Source of the DNA: a virus
Reading direction: 5' to 3' (one strand)
IMG/VR virus record: IMGVR_UViG_3300025818_000247
Location: 1-20,719 of that record
DNA: 20,719 nucleotides
Positions 7,229 to 15,760 of the stretch are shown one piece after another. A model generated the notes under the pieces. The model made no database searches and had not been told where the DNA came from. It worked only from the letters and a program-made list of their open reading frames with translations. A program made the position numbers and the translations under genes. Within the stretch, counting starts at the first letter, position 1; each line of letters starts with the position of its first letter.

Positions 7229-9350
7229 CTAAAGTTACCTCACCTTTTCTGTATTTGTACCATATATTGTTAACATCCTCTACATTCTTGGCCTGACCTT
7301 TAAATTTGTCAGTAAACAAACCGCGTACAGCTTCCCAAGTTATAGACTGCATTTCTCTAGGTAATACGCCGCGCTCTGCTGCGGCTCGCCGGTATGCTTC
7401 AGCATACAACCCATAATTTCCTTGAACACCAGTTTTTGCTGAGTTCTTAGTCGCCCCAAGCCAATCAGCGCCCTGCTTTGCTTTTGCTGGACTGCTGCCA
7501 AAATTGTGATGCACCTCTGTAGCTTGACCAGATAATGGCCTCAACAAAGCAGCAGCAACAGCGTGTGTGTCAATCGTTACGTCACCATTTGGCCCATTAG
7601 GGTCAAGGATATTATTATAGAAACTGCGAACCTTGTGCTTTGTTCCCATCAATGGGGTCAAAACATTTTTATCGCCGCCACTTTCAAAAGCAGAAACAGC
7701 TTTAGAAATTTCAACAATTGACCCCCAGCCTGTGCCTTTAGGCTCACCTTTGCCAGTCATAGCTGTGCCGATAAAATCACCTTCTGGTGAAACAATCTGA
7801 TGGCTTCTGTCACCATATGTCTCATCATGCAAACGCAGCCAAATAGCTTTTTCCGCTGGCAACTCAAGCTCAGATAATTTTTTATTTGAAATAGCTTTGA
7901 TTATAGCTTGATCTTGTGGCTTGTTAAACTTTTCCAAACCAGTTTTTAACATTTCTTTAGTAAACACTGTGTCTTGTTGATTGCTCATAATATCAAGCAC
8001 ACGCTCACCAAGGCTCACGTTCATATACCAATCTTTTTGTGGCGATAGCGCTGCAAGCACACCAGCAATAGAACTATCTGGTAAATTGTATTTTTCAGAC
8101 CATCTGTCAGTAATTGCCCTAGCGCCATCATACCATTTTTTAGAACGCTCTCTGGTCTGCTCTGGCACCTTATCAAAGACCCAAAGCAAATTGTTTTTTG
8201 CGTGTTCAATAAATGCTTTACTGGCCTCGGCTGGCGGCAATGCTGCCTCTGCCTCAGTCATATTTGGGTAATTCTTAACAATGCCAACATTATGCTCAAA
8301 CACAACAGGATCAGCCGCAACCTCATCTAGCCCGATTTGCAGTGGCTGCGCAATTGGGTCTTCTGTTGCGCCTTTTGCTGTTGGCAGTCTCGTAGATATT
8401 CTATTTGGGTTTGCCTCTGTTTGAGGCTGCCTAACCAACTTACCAGCCGCAGCCAACGCCGGGTCAATCACTTCCATAGGGTCAGCGCCAGACATAACAC
8501 GATCAGTAATAGGCCCACGCTCTGCCATCCGAGCCTCGGCTGACTGCCCCGCTTGGCTTATCGCCTCACCAACAGCAGGCCCAAACTCACGCGCCAGCAT
8601 CTCGCCGCCTTTAACTAGGCCGCCACCGGCAGCGCCGCCAACAACAGACGTTATAGCTGTACGCAGTGCGCCTGTCACTGGGTCAATGTCGTACCCAGCC
8701 TGCTTCTCAACGGCCTGCGTAAGCTGATCAGCGGCACCCGCCTCAACGCCGGTATATACAGCGGCTGACGCGCCGGGGCGTTTTGCTATCTCAACCAATG
8801 CTCTTTTAATACCCATAGCGCCAGTCTTGCGCGCGGCAAAGCCAAGCCCCAATGTGCCAAAGCCAGTGTAAACGCTAGGGTCGGCGACCATACCGCGTAT
8901 CATTCGCCCAGTGCCAGCTAATGTAAAATTAGGCAATTGATCGTAGCGATCCATAAGATACACAAATGCCTTCGCCTGATCTTGCGAGCCGCTTGTTAAT
9001 AGCGCCGCCGCTTGGCCTATTGTGCCGGGCGAGCTAATGCCACTTTCGCCGGGGATGCCAGCCGGGCCAGCAAAGTTATAATTAAACTCGCCAATAGCGT
9101 CTATTCCGTATCGCGCCGCAGCCTGATCATCACCATCAAAAGGCTCGCCCTCAAACAGCAAATGAATGTCGCGCGCAGACGCTGCAAACTTTGGATCAAG
9201 CAGCAATTGCTTTTCAGTCACCTCTGGCGCTTTTGGCTGCACAGGGTCTGGCGGCGTATCCATTGATGGTATTTGCAACACAGGCGGCGTGTCCACTATA
9301 ACACTGGCCGCAAACTTGTCCTCATACGCTTGTGCAAAATCATCGGTCAT
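7122..9350 (-). CDS. Internal virion (ejection) protein with a large C-terminal conserved domain
   Basis: This 742-residue protein lies between the gp15-like and gp16-like genes. Its start overlaps the previous stop as ATGA, so translation is coupled. Residues 45-180 resemble the N-terminal region common in ejection proteins of marine podoviruses (ARYGIDAIGEFNYNFAG at 79-95, KAFVYLMDRYDQLPNF at 127-142, then DPSVYTGFGTLGLGFAAR). Residues 160-260 hold Gly/Ala-rich, possibly membrane-inserting helices (TSVVGGAAGGGLVKGG at 234-249). From about 345 the character changes: a conserved domain with IAGVLAALSPQKDWYMNVSL (428-447), VTIDTHAVAAALLRPLSG (591-608), EVHHNFG (612-618) and NYGLYAEAYRRAAAERG (645-661). 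I recall this domain from phages and mobile elements as a domain of unknown function; its conserved Asp and His residues suggest an enzyme, but I cannot name an activity. GC content differs strongly between the halves. Confidence 0.65.
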   Translation of the reverse strand: MTDDFAQAYEDKFAASVIVDTPPVLQIPSMDTPPDPVQPKAPEVTEKQLLLDPKFAASARDIHLLFEGEPFDGDDQAAARYGIDAIGEFNYNFAGPAGIPGESGISSPGTIGQAAALLTSGSQDQAKAFVYLMDRYDQLPNFTLAGTGRMIRGMVADPSVYTGFGTLGLGFAARKTGAMGIKRALVEIAKRPGASAAVYTGVEAGAADQLTQAVEKQAGYDIDPVTGALRTAITSVVGGAAGGGLVKGGEMLAREFGPAVGEAISQAGQSAEARMAERGPITDRVMSGADPMEVIDPALAAAGKLVRQPQTEANPNRISTRLPTAKGATEDPIAQPLQIGLDEVAADPVVFEHNVGIVKNYPNMTEAEAALPPAEASKAFIEHAKNNLLWVFDKVPEQTRERSKKWYDGARAITDRWSEKYNLPDSSIAGVLAALSPQKDWYMNVSLGERVLDIMSNQQDTVFTKEMLKTGLEKFNKPQDQAIIKAISNKKLSELELPAEKAIWLRLHDETYGDRSHQIVSPEGDFIGTAMTGKGEPKGTGWGSIVEISKAVSAFESGGDKNVLTPLMGTKHKVRSFYNNILDPNGPNGDVTIDTHAVAAALLRPLSGQATEVHHNFGSSPAKAKQGADWLGATKNSAKTGVQGNYGLYAEAYRRAAAERGVLPREMQSITWEAVRGLFTDKFKGQAKNVEDVNNIWYKYRKGEVTLDEARNAVEQRAGGINPPTWQRPSGAVDEQVQNTAE
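7238..7246 (-). promoter_or_regulatory. Ribosome binding site for the overlapping 66-aa gene
   Basis: On the minus strand this reads AAGGTGAGG, a double Shine-Dalgarno-like motif ending nine bases before the ATG at 7228. It lies inside the coding region of the 742-residue protein. It is the main evidence that the 66-residue frame is initiated independently and for choosing the first ATG rather than the one at 7150. Confidence 0.55.
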
Positions 9351-11113
9351 CGTAACAGCGCGTCCCTTCTTTCCTTTGCCCTTTTAACGGCTACCAATTG
9401 TCCTCGCGCTTTGTTTACATAATCCGCAAGTTTGTTGCCAGAATGACCCGCCGCTATTAACGCATCTTCTATTTCTTCAATAGTGGTATTCTCTGTAATT
9501 TCTATATTAATTTGTACTTCTGTTGCCTCCTCACCAATAAACCGCCTCTCAAGGTTAGCTAATGCTCTTTGAAGTTCTTTTTCCTCATCACTGCGGCGAA
9601 TTTCAAGATCAATTTCTTTAGCCACACTCAAGCGCGTTGGCTTAATACCAGCGCTGCCACTAGCTTCCCACTCCGTTATTTTGCCCTGATACCTTGCCGA
9701 TAACTCCCTATCAAAAACAAAATATGCCTTTGATTGTTCTTCGCTTGGAATGGTTCCTTGCACAATTTTAACATTCCGGCTAATTATGCGATTAATCTCC
9801 GTTTCTTCCCCTTTTATGTCTGTTACTAAAAAAGGATAAATAGAGTAATAATCTTTTGGCCCCACGCCTAAATTGATGGCCTGCTTTTCTAAATCATCTG
9901 GGGTTTGTATTTCGCCCGACATAATTCTGCGCTTCAATTCAAACATACCAGCATAATTTGGTTTATCAACTTTCGTTGGGTCAAGCGCATTATCTAGCGA
10001 TGTAATTGACGACTGGGTTACAGCCTCTGGATACAAAATCGCGAGCGCCTGTAGCTGGTCAATTTGGCTATTATATTGCTCGCCGCGATATGGCAGATCA
10101 GCCATAGTGGTTTGTATGCGCTGCACTTCTTTTTTGGCGTTTTCAATGCCTACATTCCGCACAACCTTTTCATCATTTATCTTTGCGTCTCTGCGGCTTC
10201 TAACGCCCTCACGCACTTTGGCTTTGCCAGCATCATCAAGCCTTGAATAAAGGCTCGTAAATCTGTCACCAAAGTCGCCCTTCAATGCGCGCCCAATATT
10301 TTGATCTGACTGCGTAGCCCAATCAACAAGGACGCCCTGCATTTGCTCTTCTACAACATCTCTAATTGCCGCCCCACTGGTCTCAATAAATGAGGCATCG
10401 CCAGTGTCAATAATTGCGTCATTAGCAATTCTTAAACGCGCCTCAATCTCACCCTGCGTTTGCTTCATGTCGCCGGAATGATTTAAGAAAATTGTCTTTA
10501 TGTCATTAGGTAGAATGTCTAGGTTAGCGTTTGCAGTGTCTTTTCTAAAACCCTGCATAATTTTATAAGAATGTTCTAGGCCAGATTTGTAAGCCGTTGA
10601 CGCAAGCGCATTTGCAGTAGCCTCATAGGCTAGTGCTTTTTGTGGATCAACTTGCGCAATGACGTTTGTATGACCATTGATCAATCCAGTTAAATCAGTC
10701 TGCATTTTGGCAACATCAAAGTCTGGGTCGCCACTTTCTATTTGCGCATTATATTTTGCCAACACCCCTGTTAGCTGCGTCTCAAGCGATGTTTTTAACT
10801 GCGCCGCCGCTGTTGCAGTAGTAACCGCGCCAAACACAGTATCAGGATCACCAACAATTTCGCTTACATCTCTGCCCTCAGACAAAGCATCTTTGATTTG
10901 ATCTGGCGTGACAGGGTTTTCAAAAGCATACTTTAATGCTTGGCGTTGCGTCTTAGCTACTTGCTCTTTGTAAAAATAGTCGGCCATTGTGTCTAAGCCG
11001 CGTGCCACCTCATTATAGGCACTGGCCTTTGCGCGACCAGCCGCCGCAAAGTCAACGCCGGGCAATGGCTGTATCGTTACGCCTAATGGGCGGTATTTTG
11101 GTAACTCAGCCAT
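9347..11113 (-). CDS. Internal virion (ejection) protein, gp15-like position
   Basis: This 588-residue protein follows the gp14-like gene immediately (TAA directly followed by ATG). It is hydrophilic and predicted largely helical, with many Gln, Lys and Glu and no membrane segment or signal peptide. The N-terminus (YRPLGVTIQPLPGVDFAAAG, residues 7-26) is a pattern I recall from ejection proteins of marine short-tailed phages: a short Pro-containing lead followed by long helices such as YNEVARGLDTMADYFYKEQV. The C-terminus is highly charged (KELQRALANLERRF; VAVKRAKERRDALLR). T7 gp15 is longer (747 residues) but occupies the same place and is also a helical internal core protein ejected with the DNA. 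The assignment rests on gene order, size and helical character; no enzymatic motif is visible. Confidence 0.6.
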   Translation of the reverse strand: MAELPKYRPLGVTIQPLPGVDFAAAGRAKASAYNEVARGLDTMADYFYKEQVAKTQRQALKYAFENPVTPDQIKDALSEGRDVSEIVGDPDTVFGAVTTATAAAQLKTSLETQLTGVLAKYNAQIESGDPDFDVAKMQTDLTGLINGHTNVIAQVDPQKALAYEATANALASTAYKSGLEHSYKIMQGFRKDTANANLDILPNDIKTIFLNHSGDMKQTQGEIEARLRIANDAIIDTGDASFIETSGAAIRDVVEEQMQGVLVDWATQSDQNIGRALKGDFGDRFTSLYSRLDDAGKAKVREGVRSRRDAKINDEKVVRNVGIENAKKEVQRIQTTMADLPYRGEQYNSQIDQLQALAILYPEAVTQSSITSLDNALDPTKVDKPNYAGMFELKRRIMSGEIQTPDDLEKQAINLGVGPKDYYSIYPFLVTDIKGEETEINRIISRNVKIVQGTIPSEEQSKAYFVFDRELSARYQGKITEWEASGSAGIKPTRLSVAKEIDLEIRRSDEEKELQRALANLERRFIGEEATEVQINIEITENTTIEEIEDALIAAGHSGNKLADYVNKARGQLVAVKRAKERRDALLR

Positions 11114-11617
11114 TTATCCAGTCCCCATTTCTGTGCCGGGATAATCGCCTTGAACGCCAGAACTGCCACCGCTTGGCCCCCCTAGTTTAGCCTGCCCAGC
11201 ACTAAAGCTCGCCACTTGAGTAAACGCCCTTGCGCGAGCAGCAGACATTGCGGCCTTAGCTTGTGTCATGCTAACACCGGCTCGCATCTCGCCAGTTCTA
11301 AGCGCGATGATGCCGCTTTCTTGCGTCGTGTAAAGTTCCTGCGCACCCTTTGCCATAGCATATTGATTAAGAGCCTTGGCACTACCGCTAAATGGATCAA
11401 TGCCACCAGCCGCCGCCCTAGCAGTGATTGATGCTTGAGTGCGCAGAATGTTATCAAGGACGGCAACGCCCTGCTCTTTATACCTTAACTCCTCAGTCTT
11501 GGCTTGCATCCGCTGCATTGTAGCCTGCGCCGCGTACCCCCTCGCCTCGGCCTTACCGGCCTGCAAGGTTGTGACGACTGAACCAGCAAGTAAAATATAT
11601 GGGATCGCCTGTGCCAT
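11114..11617 (-). CDS. Internal virion protein, gp14-like position
   Basis: This 167-residue protein is encoded between tail tubular protein B and the 588-residue ejection protein, exactly where T7 carries gp14 (196 residues). It begins with a hydrophobic segment (AIPYILLAGSVVTTLQAGKA, residues 4-23), followed by long alanine-rich amphipathic helices (ARGYAAQATMQRMQAKTEEL) and a Gly/Ser-rich C-terminus (LGGPSGGSSG). The pattern of one hydrophobic N-terminal helix plus an Ala/Gln/Met-rich helical body and the motif ARAAAGGIDPFSGSA (67-81) are typical of gp14-type proteins, which insert into the outer membrane during DNA ejection. The start lies one base after the preceding stop. Membrane insertion is inferred from the family role, not shown here. 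Confidence 0.65.
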   Translation of the reverse strand: MAQAIPYILLAGSVVTTLQAGKAEARGYAAQATMQRMQAKTEELRYKEQGVAVLDNILRTQASITARAAAGGIDPFSGSAKALNQYAMAKGAQELYTTQESGIIALRTGEMRAGVSMTQAKAAMSAARARAFTQVASFSAGQAKLGGPSGGSSGVQGDYPGTEMGTG

Positions 11618-11618
11618 C

Positions 11619-13826
11619 TTATTGTCCTACACTAACTTTATAATCAATGCCAAGCAGCGTCATTTTTAATGGCACGTCTTGACCGATTGTGATTTGACCA
11701 TCGTAAGTATACCCTAAAATGCCGTGCAATGTCTTTAGTCCAGTAAACTCCTGCACTGAACTGTCAAGAACATTTGTGCCAAAGTTTCTAAATGACACAG
11801 ATTTGCCGTCAATCGTTAATGATTGCGTGGCAAACAATTCGGCATTTACCTCAAAGATACGCTTCTTAAATCCCTTGAGCGACCCGCTGGCAAGGTTAGG
11901 CTCAACCGGCAGCGTCTTGATCTCCGGCGTAAAGTTCAGCCCAACCTCATAGCTGGCAGTGGCTGGCCGGGCAAACGTCACAGTGTAAGGTGACGCCGGT
12001 ACAACTTGCTGCGGCTCGTGGACGCCATCGCGGATAATGTCAATCGTCTTGCCCTGAAGATGCGTCACATTGACTGAGCTTGCCGCGCCGCCGACCAATG
12101 CACAATCAACCAGAACATCTGGGTCAAATAGCTCAACATAATAAACAGCCGCGCCATTTACTGTGCGTTTGACCACAGTGTAAATGTCATCAACATCAAC
12201 ACCAATGCTTACATACTCGCCGTCTGTCGTCCACTCTGACGGCGCAATTACGTTCTGGCTGCGTAGCAAAGTATAGCAGGCAATTGAGCCGTCATCGCCA
12301 TTAACGATCATCAGCCGGTCACCCTCATCAGTTGACGTGGCGACACGCACCGCCATCTCCTCTGGCGACTTTAGCAGATGCGATGATAGCAACGAAATCT
12401 TGGCTGACGTGTAAGCCTGCACCGTATCACTGAACAGGAACTCTTGCAGTGCCTTGCCCTGACGCTGAACAAACAGGGTCGAGCCATCCACATTCTGCAA
12501 GCGGATGCCCGGTTTCATGCCAAAGGCTGTCTGTTTCTTAACAATTAGATTGCTTGGCGTGATTGGCGTGTCTAGCGTTTGCGGCACATAGAACTCAGCG
12601 CCTGTCGTAAAGACCTGCAAGTGACGGCCAGAGTAAAGGTCAACAATTGCGTTAAATGTTCCGGTGTCTAATGTCGCCTCAACTGAGTCATCGTCAAGCG
12701 CCTCATTTGGGCTAAAGTCAAAGAATACCGAAACCTTTGATCCCCAAATAGTTGATGGCCGAGCCTTGCTGCCGCCAAAGTATAGTCGCCCCTCGTGAAA
12801 TGTCACGCTGCGAGGCCAGCCGCGTGTCGCCGACCACACATCCTCATAGCCGTGTTCAGTCTCAAAGTTACCGGCAGTAATGGCAGAGGTGTCAAAGAAT
12901 GGCGTTTCAGTAAATGCTTTGACCTCTGTGTCACTGACAAACTCAACGACACGCGCACGTCCAAAGCCATTCTTTTCCACAACATATTCATCCACCATAG
13001 CTGCGCCAAATGCTTTTACCTTGTAGCTGCTTGCCGCAGTTGGTTGAACATCCCACGCTGGCGTAACTGTCGCAACTTTAGTAGCCGCAACATAGCTCTC
13101 AATGTGGCGCGATTGACCAACGCCGGGGCCAGACGTGATCAAAATAAAAAAGCCAGAACAAGCATCATCAGTAGTATATGAGGTCGCTGCCTTTAATGTA
13201 ATTGTGTCAGCGCCGCCAGCCTGCGCATTGCCAGTGTCTGTTGTTACTGATGATGCGGTTAGGGTGATATTGCCACTAGCAGCACTCGGCGTAATTGTGT
13301 AATCCGGCTCATGTGTGTCAAATAGAAACGCATATTTGGGGATGTAATTAAACGCGATAACACTGGCAGTCCAATCGCTGTCAGTCGCGCCGCGCACAAT
13401 CTTGACAGGCTCTAAATCCTCATGCACGACAATCACAGTGTCGGCTGACTGCACCCAATTCATTTCTGGCAGGATTGCGCTTGTTAGGCTGGCGACAGTC
13501 AAATAGTCATTGCCGCTGCCGTTGATGTTGGTGATTAACGCGCCATCCTTAAACACATACATTTTGCCGGGCGTGAACACCAGCATATAGCTGTCGGCGA
13601 TACTAAACTCAAACGACACCATCCGCACCGCGTCAGCAGCGCCGCTGTCTAATGCCGTGATAAACTTACTGCCGTCACGCCGCTTTGCGCCGCCCTGCGG
13701 CTGCACTGTAATGTTGCGCGCTGTAGACAGGCCAGACTTGTACTGAGCCAAATCAGTACGCGCTCTCAGCTTCGGATCAAGCTCGCCAGCCGTGAAATCA
13801 TTTTGTATCTGAATGATCCGGCTCAT
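11619..13826 (-). CDS. Tail tubular protein B (T7 gp12-like nozzle)
   Basis: This 735-residue protein is close to T7 gp12 in length (794 residues) and follows tail tubular protein A with a one-base gap. The N-terminus is typical of the family: IQIQNDFTAGELDPKLRART (residues 5-24), then QYKSGLSTARNITVQPQGGA and a KRRDGSKFI block. Further family-like blocks are GWPRSVTFHEGRLYFGGSKA and TIWGSKVSVFFDFSPNEALD in the middle, then the VDLYSGRHLQVFTTGAEFYV block and ALQEFLFSDTVQAYTSAKIS. It is expected to form the hexameric nozzle at the end of the short tail, to which fibres or spikes attach. It is beta-rich, without membrane segments. The conserved order TTA, TTB, gp14-like strengthens the call. 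Confidence 0.9.
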   Translation of the reverse strand: MSRIIQIQNDFTAGELDPKLRARTDLAQYKSGLSTARNITVQPQGGAKRRDGSKFITALDSGAADAVRMVSFEFSIADSYMLVFTPGKMYVFKDGALITNINGSGNDYLTVASLTSAILPEMNWVQSADTVIVVHEDLEPVKIVRGATDSDWTASVIAFNYIPKYAFLFDTHEPDYTITPSAASGNITLTASSVTTDTGNAQAGGADTITLKAATSYTTDDACSGFFILITSGPGVGQSRHIESYVAATKVATVTPAWDVQPTAASSYKVKAFGAAMVDEYVVEKNGFGRARVVEFVSDTEVKAFTETPFFDTSAITAGNFETEHGYEDVWSATRGWPRSVTFHEGRLYFGGSKARPSTIWGSKVSVFFDFSPNEALDDDSVEATLDTGTFNAIVDLYSGRHLQVFTTGAEFYVPQTLDTPITPSNLIVKKQTAFGMKPGIRLQNVDGSTLFVQRQGKALQEFLFSDTVQAYTSAKISLLSSHLLKSPEEMAVRVATSTDEGDRLMIVNGDDGSIACYTLLRSQNVIAPSEWTTDGEYVSIGVDVDDIYTVVKRTVNGAAVYYVELFDPDVLVDCALVGGAASSVNVTHLQGKTIDIIRDGVHEPQQVVPASPYTVTFARPATASYEVGLNFTPEIKTLPVEPNLASGSLKGFKKRIFEVNAELFATQSLTIDGKSVSFRNFGTNVLDSSVQEFTGLKTLHGILGYTYDGQITIGQDVPLKMTLLGIDYKVSVGQ

Positions 13827-13827
13827 G

Positions 13828-14442
13828 CTAGAACCTTATGTCTGAGATCGGAAACTCTTGGATTTGTTGCGCTGGTCTGTCAGCGCCGTCAATGTTGATG
13901 GCTACGCGCACCAGACCGCCGCGCATATTCTCAGCGGCTGAACCGTATGCCTTTGTGTGATAATATTCTGCTTTTGTGATCTGATCTGTAATTGGCTCGG
14001 CAAACTCTGATGCCAGTGCCGTCTTTAACAAACGCACAAAGTATGGCGGGAATAGGGCAGGCTCTGGCCGGAACTGGTAGTCGATCCAGATTTCTTCGTA
14101 ATCAGAGAAAATGCCGCCGCTGTAAATCTCGAACTCGCGCACTGATCTCGCGCCGACATTGCCATTATTAAATACGGCCTTTGGGTTACCAAGAATATCG
14201 CCGGGCAGAGTAAAGTTATATTTCCATTCGTTGATCGGGGCAGCGACAAGACGCGCCAGCTTTACTTTTTTGACCGACCAAGAGTAAGCATATTGCATTA
14301 GAAGAGTGTCGCGCACATCACCATAAAGACGATCTGCGACTTGCGCCTCATCAGTGCCATCGGCAAATGATGAGAGCGGAGCCGCCCCAAGCATAATTAG
14401 TGCTTCAGAACATATTGATAGTTTGGTATCACCAGCCGCCAT
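13828..14442 (-). CDS. Tail tubular protein A (T7 gp11-like)
   Basis: This 204-residue protein matches the size of T7 gp11 (196 residues). It begins DTKLSICSEALIMLGAAPLS, the typical start of the family: a small helix with N-x-A/S-L-x-x-LG, then ADRLYGDVRDTLLMQYAYSW with the conserved helix and aromatic pair, and the loop WKYNFTLPGD. The C-terminal part (FPPYFVRLLKTALASEFAEP) is the conserved helix that packs against the portal. Twelve copies form the adaptor ring between portal and nozzle. The start is preceded by GGAG, seven bases upstream, which sits right behind the terminator hairpin of the previous gene. No promoter is visible in that gap, so expression probably depends on readthrough. 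Confidence 0.9.
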   Translation of the reverse strand: MAAGDTKLSICSEALIMLGAAPLSSFADGTDEAQVADRLYGDVRDTLLMQYAYSWSVKKVKLARLVAAPINEWKYNFTLPGDILGNPKAVFNNGNVGARSVREFEIYSGGIFSDYEEIWIDYQFRPEPALFPPYFVRLLKTALASEFAEPITDQITKAEYYHTKAYGSAAENMRGGLVRVAINIDGADRPAQQIQEFPISDIRF

Positions 14443-14454
14443 CGAGCCACTCCA

Positions 14455-14489
14455 AGAATAGAGAAAGAGGGGCTGGTTGCCCAGCCCCG
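14455..14489 (-). terminator. Intrinsic terminator after the decoration gene
   Basis: On the minus strand an 8-bp GC-rich stem, GGGGCTGG paired with CCAGCCCC (14481-14488 and 14469-14476), closes a GCAA tetraloop and is followed by a T-rich but interrupted tract, TCTTTCTCTATTCTT. It begins eight bases after the decoration stop codon. The stem is strong; the imperfect T tract suggests partial termination, which would let some transcription continue into the tail genes. Confidence 0.75.
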
Positions 14490-14496
14490 CTCAAAG

Positions 14497-14769
14497 TTAG
14501 TCAGCGTCAGCGACTGAAACAGCCGTGCCGTCTGATACGTCAACAACACCAGCGGCATTTGACAGAACAACAACGATTGACATTGTTGGTGTCGCGCTGT
14601 CGTGAACAAAGATCACATCGCCGACTGCCACTGTGTCTGACAAGTCATTGAAATAACCTTCGGTGTTCACAGTCGCAATCGCGTCTGCTGATGTGTAGGT
14701 GTACATTGATGGTGCGTTGCCTTTTTTAGCTGCACCGATCACATTCCATCCTGCTGAAGAGAAAGCCAT
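14497..14769 (-). CDS. Capsid decoration-like protein, 90 aa
   Basis: This 90-residue protein follows the major capsid gene after 15 bases and has a strong AGGAG site eight bases before ATG. It is beta-rich and Thr/Val/Ala-rich, with the pattern MYTYTSADAIATVNTEGYFN (residues 22-41), then VGDVIFVHDSATPTMSIVVV (49-68) and AAGVVDVSDGTAV near the end. Proteins with this AGYFND...VGDVIF pattern are very common directly behind P22-like coat genes in marine phages and are usually taken to be head decoration or head-fibre proteins. It shares the capsid transcript, bounded on both sides by terminators, as expected for a protein needed in many copies. The decoration role is inferred from position and pattern, not from a known biochemical homologue. 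Confidence 0.6.
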   Translation of the reverse strand: MAFSSAGWNVIGAAKKGNAPSMYTYTSADAIATVNTEGYFNDLSDTVAVGDVIFVHDSATPTMSIVVVLSNAAGVVDVSDGTAVSVADAD

Positions 14770-14784
14770 TAGTTAATCTCCTTT

Positions 14785-15618
14785 CTATTCAGTACAAGAA
14801 ATGGCAACGATACCTTCGGCATCAATGGCAACCGCGCCTGCGGAGAACATTGAAGACACAAGGAACGATGTCTTTTCTGGGACGTAGTTGATCTCAGACT
14901 TTTGGTTCATGCCGATACCAACGCCGACTGCATCGCGATGGAACGCAAAGCATGTGCGAGTTGATGGAAGCGGCAAGCCGCCTTCGTCACGATCACCAAG
15001 TGTCACGAACTTGAAGCCCATAAAGGTGTCAATGTCACCCTGCACAAGAGCTTTGACTGATGCAAAGTCTGCACTGGTAACCTGAGTCTCACCCAAAAGG
15101 CCAGCAAGGGTGTTGGCGTGGATGAGCATACAACGCCCTTCCATTGGTACGTTACCGGCATCGAGCAGCTTCTTAGCTTCAATCAGCTTCTCAATGTTCA
15201 TGTTTGTACCAGCACCACCGATTGATGTCGCAACAGTCAGTGATGTGCCTGATGCTGTAAGGGCATCAATGGTCAACTGATCCATCCGGCGACCGATAGC
15301 GGCACCAACGACTTGCACCAATTCACGGCGCTCGTCAAAGTTCACCTTCTGCTGTGAGAAGATATCTGAGTATTCAGCAGCAATGTAATCTGACATTGTG
15401 GCTGTAACTTGTGAGTAAGTCACATTCAATGGAGTTACATCAGTCTGCGGAACACGAACAGTTGCGGTGCCTTTTCCGATCTTCGGAAACTTCACCTGAT
15501 TGCCTTCGACATTTGTCCGCTCGCGAGTTAAGCCAGCCAGAGCGCGTGACGCTTGGTATGCCTGCTTAACCTCGGCATCGAACAACTGCACAAAAGCATT
15601 GGAAATGCCTACTGCCAT
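14785..15618 (-). CDS. Major capsid protein (P22 coat-like, HK97 fold)
   Basis: This 277-residue protein has the features of the P22-coat-like capsid family (Pfam Phage_capsid_2, as I recall it). The N-terminus has FVQLFDAEVKQAYQASRALA (residues 9-28), the long helix that opens HK97-type subunits. This is followed by GNQVKFPKIGKGTATVRVP (39-57), DYIAAEYSDIFSQQKVNFDE, the helix VVGAAIGRRMDQLTIDAL, and the conserved P-domain pattern RCMLIHANTLAGLLG with FMGFKFVTLGDRDEGGLPLP. It is shorter than P22 coat itself (430 residues), lacking room for an inserted telokin-like domain. The gene has its own promoter-like sequence and a 5' hairpin leader and comes right after the scaffold gene. The ribosome binding site AAAGGA lies eight bases before ATG. 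Confidence 0.9.
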   Translation of the reverse strand: MAVGISNAFVQLFDAEVKQAYQASRALAGLTRERTNVEGNQVKFPKIGKGTATVRVPQTDVTPLNVTYSQVTATMSDYIAAEYSDIFSQQKVNFDERRELVQVVGAAIGRRMDQLTIDALTASGTSLTVATSIGGAGTNMNIEKLIEAKKLLDAGNVPMEGRCMLIHANTLAGLLGETQVTSADFASVKALVQGDIDTFMGFKFVTLGDRDEGGLPLPSTRTCFAFHRDAVGVGIGMNQKSEINYVPEKTSFLVSSMFSAGAVAIDAEGIVAISCTE

Positions 15619-15683
15619 TTTCCTGTTCCTTTGTAAAAGTTAAAACACGATTTGACGCCTAGCAGGTATCCTTTCGGGCTGCG

Positions 15684-15712
15684 GCTTGGGCATATACGCT
15701 ACGCCCCCAAGC
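15684..15712 (-). promoter_or_regulatory. 5' leader hairpin of the capsid transcript
   Basis: On the minus strand GCTTGGG (15712-15706) pairs perfectly with CCCAAGC (15690-15684) across a 15-base loop. If transcription begins six or seven bases after the -10 element at 15718-15723, the message would start almost exactly at this stem. A 5'-terminal stem-loop is a known way to protect abundant phage mRNAs from decay. The pairing is visible; the role is inferred. There is no T tract, so it is not a terminator. Confidence 0.45.
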
Positions 15713-15717
15713 GTTTT

Positions 15718-15747
15718 GTAACAGGTCGAAAGCCGATTGTCTGTCAA
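15718..15747 (-). promoter_or_regulatory. Sigma70-like promoter for the capsid gene
   Basis: A perfect -35 hexamer TTGACA occupies 15747-15742 on the minus strand and is followed after 18 bases by TGTTAC (15723-15718), a weak -10 element matching three of six consensus bases. It lies between the scaffold terminator and the capsid start, in one of the few non-coding gaps of the window. It would be read by the host RNA polymerase. The position is convincing; the weak -10 keeps certainty moderate. Confidence 0.5.
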
Positions 15748-15760
15748 GGGTGATTTTATA

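Noticed and set aside
7671-7690. Glu-Ser-Gly-Gly motif at residues 556-559 of the 742-residue protein, as a possible lytic transglycosylase active site
   Set aside because: The surrounding residues lack the GLMQ-type and later motifs of the family, and the site lies inside a domain with different conserved positions.
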